Source: Nitrospirillum amazonense | Lineage (GTDB): Bacteria; Pseudomonadota; Alphaproteobacteria; Azospirillales; Azospirillaceae | DNA: 64,000 bases | Assembly (NCBI RefSeq): GCF_007828035.1 | Contig: NZ_VITV01000001.1 | Span: forward strand, 186,001-250,000 | Direction: 5' to 3' | Shown: piece after piece, positions 19,685-29,224 of the stretch | How the letters are laid out: each line of letters begins with the position of its first letter | Numbering within the stretch: the first letter of the stretch is position 1 | The notes under the pieces: generated by a model | Told to the model about the DNA's origin: nothing | The model's input: only the letters and a program-made list of their open reading frames with translations | Database searches by the model: none | Position numbers and translations under genes: made by a program

Positions 19685-21004
19685 TCAGCACCCCCGGGCG
19701 GCGGCGTACGCCGCCCGTTCCAGCCCCTCGCGGAAGTCGGGATGGGCAATGCCGATCAGCGCCCGCGCGCGCTCCGCCAGCGTCAGGCCGCGCAGGTTCA
19801 CAACCCCGAATTCGGTGGCGACGTACTGGACATCGTTGCGCGGCGTCGTCACCGGCCCGGTCAGGCGCGGGACGATGCGCGAGGCGGTGCCGCCGGCGGC
19901 GGTGGAATGGCAGGCGATGATGGACTTGCCGCCCGTCGAGGCCGAGGCGCCGCGCACGAAATCCAGTTGCCCGCCCGCGGCGCTGTATTGCCAGCCGGCA
20001 AGGCATTCGGAATTGCAGGCGCCCTGCAGGTCGACCTCCAGCGTGGCGTTGACGGAGACCACGGTGTCATTCCGGGCGATCACCGCCGGGTTGTTCACAT
20101 AGTCCACCGGCTGCGCCTCGCAGTCCGGGTTGCCGTCGAGGAAGTCGTACAGCGCCCGGTCCCCCATGGCGAAGGTGAATACCGTCCGTCCTGTGTGGAT
20201 GGCCTTGCGGCTGTTGTCGACCGCACCCCGGCGCATCAGCTCCGCCAGGCCGGGGGTCATCAGTTCGGTGTGGATGCCCATGTGCCGGCGGTCGTGCAGG
20301 GCGGCGCACACGGCGTCGGGCAGGGCGCCGATGCCCATCTGCAGGCAGGCGCCATCCTCCACCAGGTCCGCGATCAGGCGGCCGATCGTCCTGTCGTTGT
20401 CCCTGATCCTGGCGGGCGGCACCTCCAGCAGGGGCACCGGGTTTTCCACAAGAGCGGTCACACGATCCAGGGGAATGCGGCAATTGCCCAGGGTGCGCGG
20501 CATGGCCGGGTTCACCTCCAGGATCACCTGGCGGGCGCTCTGCGACACGGCCAGGGCGTAGTCGGTGTTGGTGCCTAGGCTGAAACAGCCGTCCGCATCC
20601 ATGGGCGCCACGGTCGTCAGCAGCACATCCACGTCCACCTGGCGGCTGAGGACGTGCGGCGCCTGGCTGAAGGCGGTGGGGATGAAATCCACTATCGGCA
20701 GGCCGTGCGACCCCGCCTCCTTGTCCAACGCGCGTTCCAGCCCGCCGTGGAACAGGCTGACCGGCCGGACCCGATGGCGCAGGTCGGACCGCAGCAGGGG
20801 GGCCGCGTTGGCGAAGGCCAGCAGGTAGTAGAGCGAGAGGTCGCCCACCTGCCCCGCCTCGGCCCGCCGGGCCAGCGCGCGCAGCAGGGCCGGCGGCTGC
20901 GACACGCCCAGGCCCATGGCAATGCGGGAACCGGAGGGAATCAGGTCCACGGCCGCCTCCGCCGCCATGCGGCGTGCGGCATAGGCCTCGGCGTATGGTC
21001 CCAT
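19685..21004 (-). CDS. Acetyl-CoA hydrolase/transferase family protein
   Basis: A 439-residue class I CoA transferase of the acetate/4-hydroxybutyrate group. Family blocks include SGSRIAMGLGVSQPPALL at the start, LQMGIGALPDAVC, the middle loop GIHTELMTPGLAEL, and the segment GACNSECLAGWQYSAAGGQL with nearby DFVRGA in the active-site region. Enzymes of this type move CoA between acetyl-CoA and short acids such as 4-hydroxybutyrate, propionate or succinate; the acid here cannot be told. It is a single gene, convergent to the MarR gene. The 359-base gap before the next rightward gene holds a possible promoter only. Confidence 0.82.
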   Translation of the reverse strand: MGPYAEAYAARRMAAEAAVDLIPSGSRIAMGLGVSQPPALLRALARRAEAGQVGDLSLYYLLAFANAAPLLRSDLRHRVRPVSLFHGGLERALDKEAGSHGLPIVDFIPTAFSQAPHVLSRQVDVDVLLTTVAPMDADGCFSLGTNTDYALAVSQSARQVILEVNPAMPRTLGNCRIPLDRVTALVENPVPLLEVPPARIRDNDRTIGRLIADLVEDGACLQMGIGALPDAVCAALHDRRHMGIHTELMTPGLAELMRRGAVDNSRKAIHTGRTVFTFAMGDRALYDFLDGNPDCEAQPVDYVNNPAVIARNDTVVSVNATLEVDLQGACNSECLAGWQYSAAGGQLDFVRGASASTGGKSIIACHSTAAGGTASRIVPRLTGPVTTPRNDVQYVATEFGVVNLRGLTLAERARALIGIAHPDFREGLERAAYAAARGC

Positions 21005-21280
21005 GTCATCCTCCCGTCCGGCTTGTTCGGATCATCCTGGCATGAAGCCCGACCGGCGCCATCCGGTTTTCGCCGCCCCGCCACCCGGCAGGGCGCTGTA
21101 ACAAACAAGCCCCATCACCATCCAGATTCGGCCCAATCGCGGACACAATCCGGCGGCACAAGTAACCGCAGGGCAAACTTGAGTATTATCCACGCCCGCG
21201 TATCGAACCACTAAGTTTCACCGAGACCGGACCCTGATCCCGGTTGATGGCGCCGCCTTCCCGCCGCCCTGGGCATTGCG

Positions 21281-21306
21281 GGAACCTTCCCCTGGTCTTT
21301 GGGGTT
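21281..21306 (+). promoter_or_regulatory. Possible EcfG-type general stress promoter
   Basis: GGAAC (21281-21285), 17 bases, then GGTT (21303-21306) gives one mismatch to the alphaproteobacterial EcfG pattern GGAAC-N16-18-CGTT. It lies about 57 bases before a small secreted protein, a type often under stress control. The motif is short, so a chance match is possible. Confidence 0.35.
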
Positions 21307-21363
21307 AGGCACACGCGGCGCGCCCCATGCGGGTCCGGCTGATCGAAGACGAAGGAGATGGAC

Positions 21364-21945
21364 ATGCGGATGCATTTGCTTGCGGCCACGCTGTTGGCCA
21401 CCGGTCTGATCGGCGGCACGGCCCTGGCCCAGACCGCCGATACCCCGGCCACCGGCCCGAACGACACGATTTCCCCGCCCGAGGCCAATTCCCCGCCGCC
21501 CGCCCCCATGGGTGACGAGGGCATGATCGGCCCGGCGACCACCACCACGACCTCTTCCCAGTCCTACAGCACCGAGAGCCACACCTACATCGTGCGGCCC
21601 AAGGGCATGATCTCGACCGGCACCGGCAAGGTGAACACCGCCATGAAGCCGGGCGACACCGTGCCCAAGCCCACCTGCCTGGAGGGCACGGAGCCGCGCG
21701 TGTGGACCGCCCCGGTGGTGTTCGGCATGCCGCAGGGCAAGGGCCGGGTGGAAGGCATCGATACCTGGGTCGAGAACCAGGGCGGCCAGTGGGTGATCAA
21801 GTCGGCCATGCGCGCCGGCGAAGGCGACGCCCCGGTCAGCGACAAGGGCCAGGGCGGCTGGGTCGAGGTCAGCACCATGTGCGCCCTGCCCGGCGTGACC
21901 GACAGCCAGCGTGACGCCGGCGCCATGCAGGGCGCCATGAACTAA
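21364..21945 (+). CDS. Small secreted protein of unknown function
   Basis: A 193-residue exported protein. The signal peptide ends near residue 22 (TALA-Q), followed by a Pro/Thr/Ser-rich linker (residues ~23-75) and a compact C-terminal domain with two cysteines (CLEGTEPRVWTAP and STMCALPG) that may form a disulfide. No family is recognised. The ATG at 21364 is preferred over 21358 because AAGGAG ends at 21357, leaving the normal 6-base gap. A clear terminator follows. Confidence 0.7.
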   Translation: MRMHLLAATLLATGLIGGTALAQTADTPATGPNDTISPPEANSPPPAPMGDEGMIGPATTTTTSSQSYSTESHTYIVRPKGMISTGTGKVNTAMKPGDTVPKPTCLEGTEPRVWTAPVVFGMPQGKGRVEGIDTWVENQGGQWVIKSAMRAGEGDAPVSDKGQGGWVEVSTMCALPGVTDSQRDAGAMQGAMN

Positions 21946-21977
21946 GCGTGGCCCATGTCTGACGCGTCTGACGCGTG

Positions 21978-22014
21978 AAGGGCGGTTCCCAGCCGGGGGC
22001 CGCCCTTCTCATTT
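21978..22014 (+). terminator. Intrinsic terminator after the secreted protein gene
   Basis: The arms GAAGGGCGG (21978-21986) and CCGCCCTTC (22000-22008) form a 9-bp stem, followed by TCATTTG. It lies 33 bases after the stop codon. Confidence 0.7.
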
Positions 22015-22026
22015 GTGGGATCATAC

Positions 22027-22187
22027 CAGCGGCACGAGATAGCGGCTCGTGCCGCTGTAGCCCGCGACTGCGGGTGCCGGAGATTTCTGGGGAGCCGAAG
22101 GCGGACTGGAAATCCAGGACAAGCCGAGGCCACGGATGTGGCCGCCCGGCGCCTGAGGGGGCATTTGAGCGGTCACGATCAAATGCC
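22027..22187 (+). repeat. Structured intergenic repeat, copy B (long form)
   Basis: The homologue of copy A with an extra 3' module. Hairpin 1 has arms CAGCGGCACGAG/CTCGTGCCGCTG (22027-22057), hairpin 2 is CCCGC-GACT-GCGGG (22061-22074), the 39-base identical block is 22076-22114, and hairpin 3 is GGCCAC-GGAT-GTGGCC (22128-22143). The added hairpin has arms GGCATTTGA (22160-22168) and TCAAATGCC (22179-22187). It fills the space between two convergent genes and ends 8 bases before the dnaE stop. Confidence 0.85.
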
Positions 22188-22194
22188 GCGCGTA

Positions 22195-25100
22195 TCAAAT
22201 GTCCTGGACGTCGATGACGCCGGGGATGGAGCGCAGGGCGGACCGGCTGGCGCTGCTGATCTGATAGGCCTGGGGCAGCACCAGCTCCACCTCCAGCCGG
22301 TCGATCTCCACCATCAGATGGATCTTGCCCCGGCCGGCGGGCAGGCGCTTCAGCACCGTCTGCAGGCCTTCCACCGGCGCTTGGTCCTTCAGCGTGACCC
22401 GCAGGCCGGACGCGACCTTGGCGACCTCATCCTCCAGCAGCTGCACGCCGCTGCCGGTCAGGCGCAGCTCCTCCCCGTTCTGCTGCACATCCACCGTCAT
22501 CAGCACGGCCTTGCCTGGCTCCAGATGCTCGCGCGCCGGGGCCAGCGCCTCGGAGAACAGCGTCACCTCGTAGACGCCGGAGGCGTCCGACATGCCGATG
22601 AAGGCGAAGCGGTTGCCGCTCTTGGCCGTCCGCTCCTGCCGGGCGACGACGATGCCGGCCATGCGGAAGCGGGTGGACCCACCGCCGCGCGCCACGATGC
22701 CCGGCAGGTCGGCGAAACGCACCACCTTCAGCTTGGCCAGGGGAGCCGCGAAGGCGTCCAGCGGGTGGGCCGACAGGTAGAAGCCGATGGCTTCGAACTC
22801 GTGCCGCAGCTTTTCCAGCGGTTCCCAATCCACCACGCGCGGCAGTTCCGGCGCCTTCAGCGGGGCGGACGCGCCGAACAGGCTGTTCATGCCGCTCTCG
22901 CGCTCCGCCGCCTCGGCCTGGGCGTAGCGCAGCATGATTTCGATAGCGGAATGAACTTGGTGGCGGTTGGGCACCAGGCTGTCGAAGGCGCCGGCGGCGG
23001 CCAGGTTTTCCAGCTGGCGCTTGTTGATGACCTTGTTGTCCAGACGGCGGGCGAAGTCGAACAGGTCGCGATAGGGGCCATTGGCGTCCCGCTCCGCCAC
23101 CACCGCCGCCATGGCCGGCCCGCCCACGCCCTTGACCGCCGCCAGGGCGTAGCGCACGGCGCGGTCGCCGTTGGGCAGGATCTCCACGCGGAAGATGTCG
23201 CCAGAATGGTTGATGTCCGGCGGCAGCAACTTGATCTTCAGCCGGTCCAGTTCCTGCCGGAACTGGTTCAGCTTGTCGGTGTTGCCCAGATCCAGCGTCA
23301 TGGACGCGGCCATGAACTCCACCGGGTAGTTGGCCTTGAGGTAGGCCGTCTGGTAGGCGACCAGGGCGTAGGCGGCGGCGTGCGACTTGTTGAAGCCGTA
23401 GCCGGCGAACTTGTTCACCTGGTCGAAAATCAGGCCCGCCTGTTCCGCGTCCACCCCGCGCGCCGTGGCGCCGTCGATGAACTTGGAGCGTTCCTTCTCC
23501 ATCTCCTCCTTGATCTTCTTGCCCATGGCGCGGCGCAGCAGGTCGGCGCCGCCCAGGCTGTACCCGGCCAGCACCTGGGCGATCTGCATCACCTGTTCCT
23601 GGTACACCATGATCCCGAAGGTCTCCTTCAGGATGGGCTCCAGCGAGGGATGCATGTAGTCGGGCTCCTCCTGCCCGTCCTTCACCTTGATGTACTTGGG
23701 GATGTTGTCCATCGGGCCCGGCCGGTACAGCGAGACCAGGGCGATGATGTCCTCGATGCGGTTGGGCTTCATGCGGCGCAGCACGTCGCGCATGCCCGAG
23801 CTTTCCAGCTGGAACACGCCCGACGCCTCGGCCCGGCCCAGCAGCTTGTAGGTCTTCTCGTCGTAGAGGTCGAGGTTCAGCAGGTCCAGGTCCGGATAGC
23901 GCGGCCGGATCAGCTCCACCGCCTTCTGCAGCACGGTCAGGGTCTTCAGGCCCAGGAAGTCGAACTTCACCAGGCCGGCCAGTTCCACATACTTCATGTT
24001 GAACTGGGTGACCGGCATGTCCGACCGGGGATCGCGGTACAGCGGCACCAGCTGGTCCAGCGGGCGGTCGCCGATCACCACGCCGGCGGCGTGGGTGGAG
24101 GCGTGGCGGTAGAGGCCTTCCAGCTTCAGCGCCACGCCGATCAGGCGGTCCACCGTCTCATCCTGGCGGCGCATCTCCTGCAACAGCGGCTCGCCGTCCA
24201 GCGCCTCCTGCAGGGTGACGGGGTTGGCCGGGTTGTTGGGCACCATCTTGCAGATGCGGTCGACCTGGCCGTAGGGCATCTGCAGCACGCGCCCCACATC
24301 GCGCAGCACGGCGCGGGCCTGCAGCTTACCGAAGGTGATGATCTGGGCCACGCGGTCATGGCCGTACTTGGCCTGGACATAGCGGATGACCTCGTCCCGG
24401 CGATCCTGGCAGAAGTCCACGTCGAAGTCGGGCATGGACACGCGTTCGGGGTTCAGGAAACGCTCGAACAGCAGGCCGAAACGGATGGGATCCAGGTCGG
24501 TGATCAGCAGCGACCAGGCGACCAGCGAGCCGGCGCCCGAGCCGCGGCCCGGCCCCACGGGGATGCCGTTGTCCTTGGCCCACTTGATGAAGTCCGACAC
24601 GATGAGGAAGTAGCCGGGGAACTTCATCCGCTCGATGACGGACAGTTCGTAATCCAGGCGCTCGCGGTAGCGCTTCTCCGTGTCCGCCTTATCGTCCTCC
24701 CCCATCTCGGGCGTGAAGACGTAGCGGGTCAGGCGGAAGGTCAGGCCGTCATGGGCCTGGGCGCGCAGTTCCTCCGCCTCCGTCCGGCCTTCCTCGGTGG
24801 GGAAGTTGGGCAGAATGGGGTTGATCTTGCGCGGCATGTAGGCGCAGCGCTGGGCGATAACCACCGTATTGTCCACCGCCTCCGGCAGGTCGGCGAACAG
24901 CGCCCGCATCTCCTGGGCACTCTTGAAATAGTGGTCGGGGGTCAGGCGGCGGCGGTCGTCCTGCATGATGAAGGCGCCATCGGCGATGCACAGCAGGGCG
25001 TCGTGCGCCTCGTACATGTCGGCGGTGGCGAAGTAGCAGTCGTTGGTGGCGACCAGCGGCAGATCGTGGGCGTAGGCCAGATCGACCAGCGCGCCCTCGA

Positions 25101-25689
25101 TGCGCTGTTCCGCCCGGCCGATGGCGGTGTCCTTGTCATGCCGCATCAGCTCGACATAGAGGCGCCCGGGGAATAGGCGCTTCAGTTCCAGCAGCAGCTC
25201 GGCCGCGGCCGGTGCCTGGCCTTCCAGCAGCAGGCGCCCCACCCCGCCGTGGATGCCGCCGGTCAGCGCGATCAGGCCATCGCTGTGCCCGTCCAGCGCC
25301 GCCATGGACACCTGGGGCTCCAGCCCCGGCTCCGTCTCCATGTACGCCTTGCTGATCAGCTCCATCAGGTTGGCGTAGCCCGCGGCGTTCTGCGCCAGCA
25401 GCACCAGCTGGTCGGCGCCGAAGGTGCCGGGGCGCTGCGGCCCGCGCGTGGTCGCCACCGGGCCCCAGCGGCCGATCCACATCTGGCAGCCGACGATGGG
25501 CTGCACGCCCGCGTCCGACGCCGCCATGGCGAATTCCAGGCTGCCGAACAGGTTGCCGGTGTCCGTCACCGCCACCGCCGGCATGGCGTTCTTGGTGCAC
25601 AGCTTCACCAGCTCCTTCACCTTGATCGCCCCCTCGGACAGCGAGTAGGCGGAATGAGTGCGCAGGTGGATGAAGCCGGGATGGGACAT
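22195..25689 (-). CDS. dnaE: DNA polymerase III subunit alpha
   Basis: The catalytic subunit of the replicative polymerase, 1164 residues, the usual DnaE1 length. The N-terminal PHP domain starts with FIHLRTHSAYSLSEGAIKV. The polymerase core is intact: PVGPGRGSGAGSLVAW and the catalytic block SMPDFDVDFCQDRRDEV with its acidic triad members. Later blocks include KKIKEEMEKERSKFIDGA, GFNKSHAAAYALVAYQTAYL and a C-terminal OB-fold region. The start ATG at 25689 begins the conserved PHP motif directly. It is a single gene with no clear operon partner. Confidence 0.97.
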   Translation of the reverse strand: MSHPGFIHLRTHSAYSLSEGAIKVKELVKLCTKNAMPAVAVTDTGNLFGSLEFAMAASDAGVQPIVGCQMWIGRWGPVATTRGPQRPGTFGADQLVLLAQNAAGYANLMELISKAYMETEPGLEPQVSMAALDGHSDGLIALTGGIHGGVGRLLLEGQAPAAAELLLELKRLFPGRLYVELMRHDKDTAIGRAEQRIEGALVDLAYAHDLPLVATNDCYFATADMYEAHDALLCIADGAFIMQDDRRRLTPDHYFKSAQEMRALFADLPEAVDNTVVIAQRCAYMPRKINPILPNFPTEEGRTEAEELRAQAHDGLTFRLTRYVFTPEMGEDDKADTEKRYRERLDYELSVIERMKFPGYFLIVSDFIKWAKDNGIPVGPGRGSGAGSLVAWSLLITDLDPIRFGLLFERFLNPERVSMPDFDVDFCQDRRDEVIRYVQAKYGHDRVAQIITFGKLQARAVLRDVGRVLQMPYGQVDRICKMVPNNPANPVTLQEALDGEPLLQEMRRQDETVDRLIGVALKLEGLYRHASTHAAGVVIGDRPLDQLVPLYRDPRSDMPVTQFNMKYVELAGLVKFDFLGLKTLTVLQKAVELIRPRYPDLDLLNLDLYDEKTYKLLGRAEASGVFQLESSGMRDVLRRMKPNRIEDIIALVSLYRPGPMDNIPKYIKVKDGQEEPDYMHPSLEPILKETFGIMVYQEQVMQIAQVLAGYSLGGADLLRRAMGKKIKEEMEKERSKFIDGATARGVDAEQAGLIFDQVNKFAGYGFNKSHAAAYALVAYQTAYLKANYPVEFMAASMTLDLGNTDKLNQFRQELDRLKIKLLPPDINHSGDIFRVEILPNGDRAVRYALAAVKGVGGPAMAAVVAERDANGPYRDLFDFARRLDNKVINKRQLENLAAAGAFDSLVPNRHQVHSAIEIMLRYAQAEAAERESGMNSLFGASAPLKAPELPRVVDWEPLEKLRHEFEAIGFYLSAHPLDAFAAPLAKLKVVRFADLPGIVARGGGSTRFRMAGIVVARQERTAKSGNRFAFIGMSDASGVYEVTLFSEALAPAREHLEPGKAVLMTVDVQQNGEELRLTGSGVQLLEDEVAKVASGLRVTLKDQAPVEGLQTVLKRLPAGRGKIHLMVEIDRLEVELVLPQAYQISSASRSALRSIPGVIDVQDI

Positions 25690-25786
25690 GGGGGCGGGAC
25701 GGTCCGGGACAGGGGTGGGACAGGCAGTTTACGAAGGCCGCGAAGGCCGCGTCACCTGTCCTCTCGGCAACCCCGATTCCCCCAAT

Positions 25787-25842
25787 GAAAACGCCCACCT
25801 GGAGAGGGCGCCGGTGTTGCCCGGCACCACCCCAGGTGGGCG
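25787..25842 (-). terminator. Intrinsic terminator after ahpF
   Basis: On the minus strand the arms CGCCCACCTGG (complement of 25832-25842) and CCAGGTGGGCG (complement of 25792-25802) form an 11-bp stem, followed by TTTTC. It lies 23 bases beyond the ahpF stop. Confidence 0.75.
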
Positions 25843-25864
25843 CTGTACTCTACGCCGTCGCGAC

Positions 25865-27427
25865 TCAGGCGGCCTGAACCGACGAGCGAATCAGGTGGTC
25901 GAAGGCGCCCAGGGAGGCCTTGGCCCCTTCGCCCATGGCGATGATGATCTGCTTGTAGGGCACCGTGGTGACGTCGCCGGCAGCGAAGATGCCGGGGACG
26001 GAGGTCTCACCATGGTGGCCGACGATCACCTCGCCGCGCTGGGTCAGTTCCACCGTGCCGCGCAGCCAGTCGGTGTTGGGCAGCAGACCGATCTGCACGA
26101 AGATGCCCTCCAGCGCCAGGCGATGCGTCTCGCCCGTGGCGCGGTCTTTGTAGACCAGGCCGTTCACCTTGTTGCCGTCGCCCGTGACCTCGGTGGTCTG
26201 GGCCTGGGTCAGGATGGTGACGTTGGCCAGGCTTTTCAGCTTGGTCACCAGCACCGCGTCGGCGCGCAGCTGACTGTCAAATTCCAGCAGCGTGACGTGG
26301 GAGACGATGCCGGCCAGGTCGATGGCCGCCTCGACGCCGGAGTTGCCGCCGCCGATCACCGCCACGCGCTTGCCCTTGAACAGGGGGCCGTCGCAGTGCG
26401 GGCAGAAGGCCACACCCTTGGTCTTGTACTGTTCCTCGCCCGGCACCTTCATCTCGCGCCAGCGGGCGCCGGTGGCCAGGATCAGGGCCTTGGCCTTCAG
26501 CTTGGCGCCGCTTTCCAGCGTCACCTCGTGCAGGCCGTCGACCGTGGCCAGGGCCTTGGCACGCTGCTGGTTCATGATGTCCACCTCATAGGTGCGAACA
26601 TGCTCTTCCAGGCTGCGGACCAGCTTGGGCCCTTCCGTCGCGGTGACGGAGATGAAGTTCTCGATGCCCAGCGTGTCCATGACCTGGCCGCCAAACCGCT
26701 CCGCCACGATGCCGGTGCGGATGCCCTTGCGGGCGGCGTAAATGGCGGCCGCGGCGCCGGCGGGGCCACCGCCCACCACCAGCACGTCGAACGGGTCCTT
26801 GGCGTCGATCTTGGCGGCCTCGCGGGCGACGGAGCTGCTGTCCAGCTTCGCCAGGATCTCCTCCAGCTCCATGCGGCCCTGGCCGAAGGGTTCGCCGTTC
26901 AGGAAGACGGCCGGCACGCCCATGATCTGGCGCCGCGTCACCTCGTCCTGGAAGACGCCGCCGTCGATCATCTCATGGCGGATGCGGGGGTTCAGCACCG
27001 CCATCAGGTTCAGGGCCTGCACCACGTCCGGGCAGTTGTGGCAGGTCAGCGAGATGAAGGTCTCGAAGTGGTAATCGCCCTCGATGGCCTTGATCTGCGC
27101 GATGACCTCGTCGCTGACCTTGGGCGGATAGCCGCCGGCCTGCAGCAGCGCCAGCACCAGCGAGGTGAACTCGTGGCCCATGGGCAGGCCGCTGAAGCGG
27201 ATGCCGATGTCGCCCGCCGGCCGGTTGACGGTGAAGGACGGGCGGCGGCCGGCGCCGTCCACGTTCTCGTTGATGTTCACCAGGGCGGAGGCTTCGGCGA
27301 TATCGGCCAGCAGCTCCATCATCTGGCGGGAGGTGGCGCTATCGTCCGGGTAAGCAACAATCTCGATCGGCTGCTTCACCCGTTCCAGATAGGCCTTCAA
27401 TTGGGTCTTGAGATTGGCGTCCAACAT
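25865..27427 (-). CDS. ahpF: Alkyl hydroperoxide reductase subunit F
   Basis: A flavoprotein disulfide reductase that passes NADH electrons to AhpC. The 520-residue product has the N-terminal double thioredoxin-like domain with CHNC (Cys129, Cys132), the FAD motif [12 protein letters not shown] near residue 217, the redox-active CPHC (Cys342, Cys345) and the NAD-binding [11 protein letters not shown] just after it. All four catalytic cysteines are kept. It lies 257 bases downstream of ahpC on the same strand; the gap has GC-rich hairpins that may limit read-through or stabilise the ahpC message. Confidence 0.96.
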   Translation of the reverse strand: MLDANLKTQLKAYLERVKQPIEIVAYPDDSATSRQMMELLADIAEASALVNINENVDGAGRRPSFTVNRPAGDIGIRFSGLPMGHEFTSLVLALLQAGGYPPKVSDEVIAQIKAIEGDYHFETFISLTCHNCPDVVQALNLMAVLNPRIRHEMIDGGVFQDEVTRRQIMGVPAVFLNGEPFGQGRMELEEILAKLDSSSVAREAAKIDAKDPFDVLVVGGGPAGAAAAIYAARKGIRTGIVAERFGGQVMDTLGIENFISVTATEGPKLVRSLEEHVRTYEVDIMNQQRAKALATVDGLHEVTLESGAKLKAKALILATGARWREMKVPGEEQYKTKGVAFCPHCDGPLFKGKRVAVIGGGNSGVEAAIDLAGIVSHVTLLEFDSQLRADAVLVTKLKSLANVTILTQAQTTEVTGDGNKVNGLVYKDRATGETHRLALEGIFVQIGLLPNTDWLRGTVELTQRGEVIVGHHGETSVPGIFAAGDVTTVPYKQIIIAMGEGAKASLGAFDHLIRSSVQAA

Positions 27428-27612
27428 CGGGGCGGGCTTTCTGGCGGAGATTGAGGGAAAGGGCGGGCAAAGAGGGGGCGGTCACCGGCGCCAGGGAAGG
27501 CGGCCAGATGCGCATTTTGAAACGTAATGTCACAGGCGGACTGTTCAAGCGGGCGCGCCACCGAAGGCGTCGCGGCCCGGACCTAAGCCTCCGAGGGCGT
27601 GGGCCGGGAGGC

Positions 27613-27663
27613 GTCCAGGGGCCCGAGGGCCCCCGGACAGGAACCGGGACGTCGCCGTCCCGG
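27613..27663 (-). terminator. Pair of GC-rich hairpins between ahpC and ahpF
   Basis: Two adjacent stems are seen just after the ahpC stop: arms GTCCAGGGGCCC/GGGCCCCCGGAC (27613-27638, one mismatch) and CCGGGACG/CGTCCCGG (27644-27663). Neither has a T run, so an attenuator or mRNA-stabilising role is as likely as termination. Confidence 0.45.
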
Positions 27664-27684
27664 TCCGGCATCAACCAACGCGGA

Positions 27685-28248
27685 TCAGATCTTGCCGACC
27701 AGATCCAGCGACGGCTTCAGGGTCTCGGCACCCTCGGTCCACTTGGCCGGGCACACTTCGCCGGGGTGGCTGGCCACGTACTGGGCGGCCTTCACCTTGC
27801 GCAGCAGCTCCGACGCGTCACGGCCGATACCGTTGTCGTGGATCTCGCACAGCTTGATCTGGCCTTCGGGATTGATCACGAAGGTGCCGCGCAGGGCCAG
27901 GCCCTCTTCCTCGATCAGGACGTCGAAGTTGCGGGCCAGCGTGGCGGTCGGGTCGCCGACCAGCGGGTACTGCACCTTGGCGATGGTGTCGGAGGTGTCG
28001 TGCCAGGCCTTGTGGGTGAAATGGGTGTCGGTCGACACGCCATAGATCTCCACGCCCAGCTTCTGGAACTCGGCGTAGTTGTCAGCCAGGTCGCCCAGCT
28101 CGGTCGGGCACACGAAGGTGAAGTCGGCCGGGTAGAACACCACCACGGACCACTTGCCCTTCAGGTCGGCTTCGGTCACGGGCACGAACTTGCCGTTGTG
28201 GTAAGCGGTCGCCTTGAAGGGCTTCACTTCGGTATTGATGAGGGACAT
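27685..28248 (-). CDS. ahpC: Alkyl hydroperoxide reductase subunit C (peroxiredoxin)
   Basis: A typical two-cysteine peroxiredoxin of 187 residues that reduces hydrogen peroxide and organic peroxides. The peroxidatic cysteine is Cys47 in FTFVCPTE and the resolving one is Cys166 in GEVCPAKW. The start at 28248 ([11 protein letters not shown]) is the family start and is preceded by AAGGAAT. AhpF downstream is its reductase. An AT-rich promoter with a Fur/PerR-like box lies about 125 bases upstream. Confidence 0.97.
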   Translation of the reverse strand: MSLINTEVKPFKATAYHNGKFVPVTEADLKGKWSVVVFYPADFTFVCPTELGDLADNYAEFQKLGVEIYGVSTDTHFTHKAWHDTSDTIAKVQYPLVGDPTATLARNFDVLIEEEGLALRGTFVINPEGQIKLCEIHDNGIGRDASELLRKVKAAQYVASHPGEVCPAKWTEGAETLKPSLDLVGKI

Positions 28249-28371
28249 CGTTAATTCCTTGGCTGTTGAATTAATGAATAGCGGTCGGTTTCGGCGGGGC
28301 GCCCCGGCCGCGATCCCCATCAGGGGCCCTGCGGCGTTCGCCCTACCGACGAACAGGACCATACCGACATC

Positions 28372-28392
28372 TTAGAATAATTCCAATTATAA
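28372..28392 (-). promoter_or_regulatory. ahpC promoter with Fur/PerR-like box
   Basis: TTAGAATAATTCCAA (28372-28386) matches 11 of 14 fixed positions of the PerR box TTATAATnATTATAA and also resembles the rhizobial Irr motif. On the minus strand a TATAAT hexamer (complement of 28387-28392) lies immediately before it, so a bound regulator would cover the transcription start. The region is much more AT-rich than its surroundings. The rest of 28249-28567 shows no gene. Confidence 0.45.
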
Positions 28393-28567
28393 AAATTGAG
28401 AGCCGTTTGCAGTCGCAGCATGCCAGCGTCGCGATGCGCGATGGAGGCGCCCCCTTGGCATCGGCGACAGGCGGGGCCAACAGAGAGGCGATGGTCCCGA
28501 CCGACCGGTGGGGCCGGCCGGGTGCCATCTTAAAAGCAGCGGCGGTGAAGCGCCACCGCTAAGCCCT

Positions 28568-29095
28568 TCAGCCCTGCGGGATGGTCAAGCCCTCGCCCTT
28601 ACAGGTGGCGACGAAGTCATTCAACACCTTGCCGATCACCTGCGGCACCATGGTCTTGGACTTGGCCATGGTCTGCTGCATCACCTGAGGCATCTGGGTG
28701 ATCAGCTTGGCCCCCGCCGGCGTGTCATAGAACGCCAGCACCTGCTCCAGCTCCGCCTCCGTGAACAGCTCCGCATAGGTGGTGGCGATGGCGTCGGTCA
28801 CGGGGGCCAGGGCCCTTTTGAAATCGGGCAGCAGCCGCTTGTCGACCAGGCCCTGCACGTCCGCCTCCCGCCCGGGGTTGGCGATCTTCAGCTTCTGCAC
28901 CAGGGGATCGATGGCCATGGGCAGTATCTGCTGCATCAGGTCGCCGGCGTGCGTCTTCTCAATCAGCTTGTGCGCCAGCTCCAGCGATTTCGGCGATGGC
29001 GTGCCGGCATTCTGGGCGCCGGCGTTTTGAGCGAAGGCCGGAGCGGCCACCATGACCCACGCGCCGACCAAGCCGGCGGCAATTCCCTTCAACAA
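28568..29095 (-). CDS. DUF2059 exported protein (copy 1)
   Basis: A predicted periplasmic protein of about 175 residues. After the signal peptide (cleavage near AFA-Q) comes the DUF2059 domain, with LIEKTHAGDLMQQILPMAI early and LFTEAELEQVLAFYDTPAGAKLI later. The function of the family is unknown. A TTG at 29095 is proposed as the start because it gives a normal signal peptide that aligns with the neighbouring paralogue and has GGGGAA upstream; the alternative ATG at 29134 adds a polar 13-residue extension. The second DUF2059 gene lies upstream on the same strand. Confidence 0.72.
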   Translation of the reverse strand: MLKGIAAGLVGAWVMVAAPAFAQNAGAQNAGTPSPKSLELAHKLIEKTHAGDLMQQILPMAIDPLVQKLKIANPGREADVQGLVDKRLLPDFKRALAPVTDAIATTYAELFTEAELEQVLAFYDTPAGAKLITQMPQVMQQTMAKSKTMVPQVIGKVLNDFVATCKGEGLTIPQG

Positions 29096-29224
29096 AGCGC
29101 TTTCCCCTTCTGGTGTTGCTGAATTCAGCACCACCAGCCTAACCCGCCGCCCCGCGCGGCGCGATGGCCAACCGCCACTTATGGCTGAATGTCGCAGGGC
29201 GGATTACATCCGTAGGACGCCCTC

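Noticed and set aside
22015-25176. A 1053-codon open frame on the plus strand opposite dnaE
   Set aside because: It is the antisense shadow of a clear dnaE gene; its product is His/Gln/Leu-rich without domains, as expected from GC-rich antisense frames.
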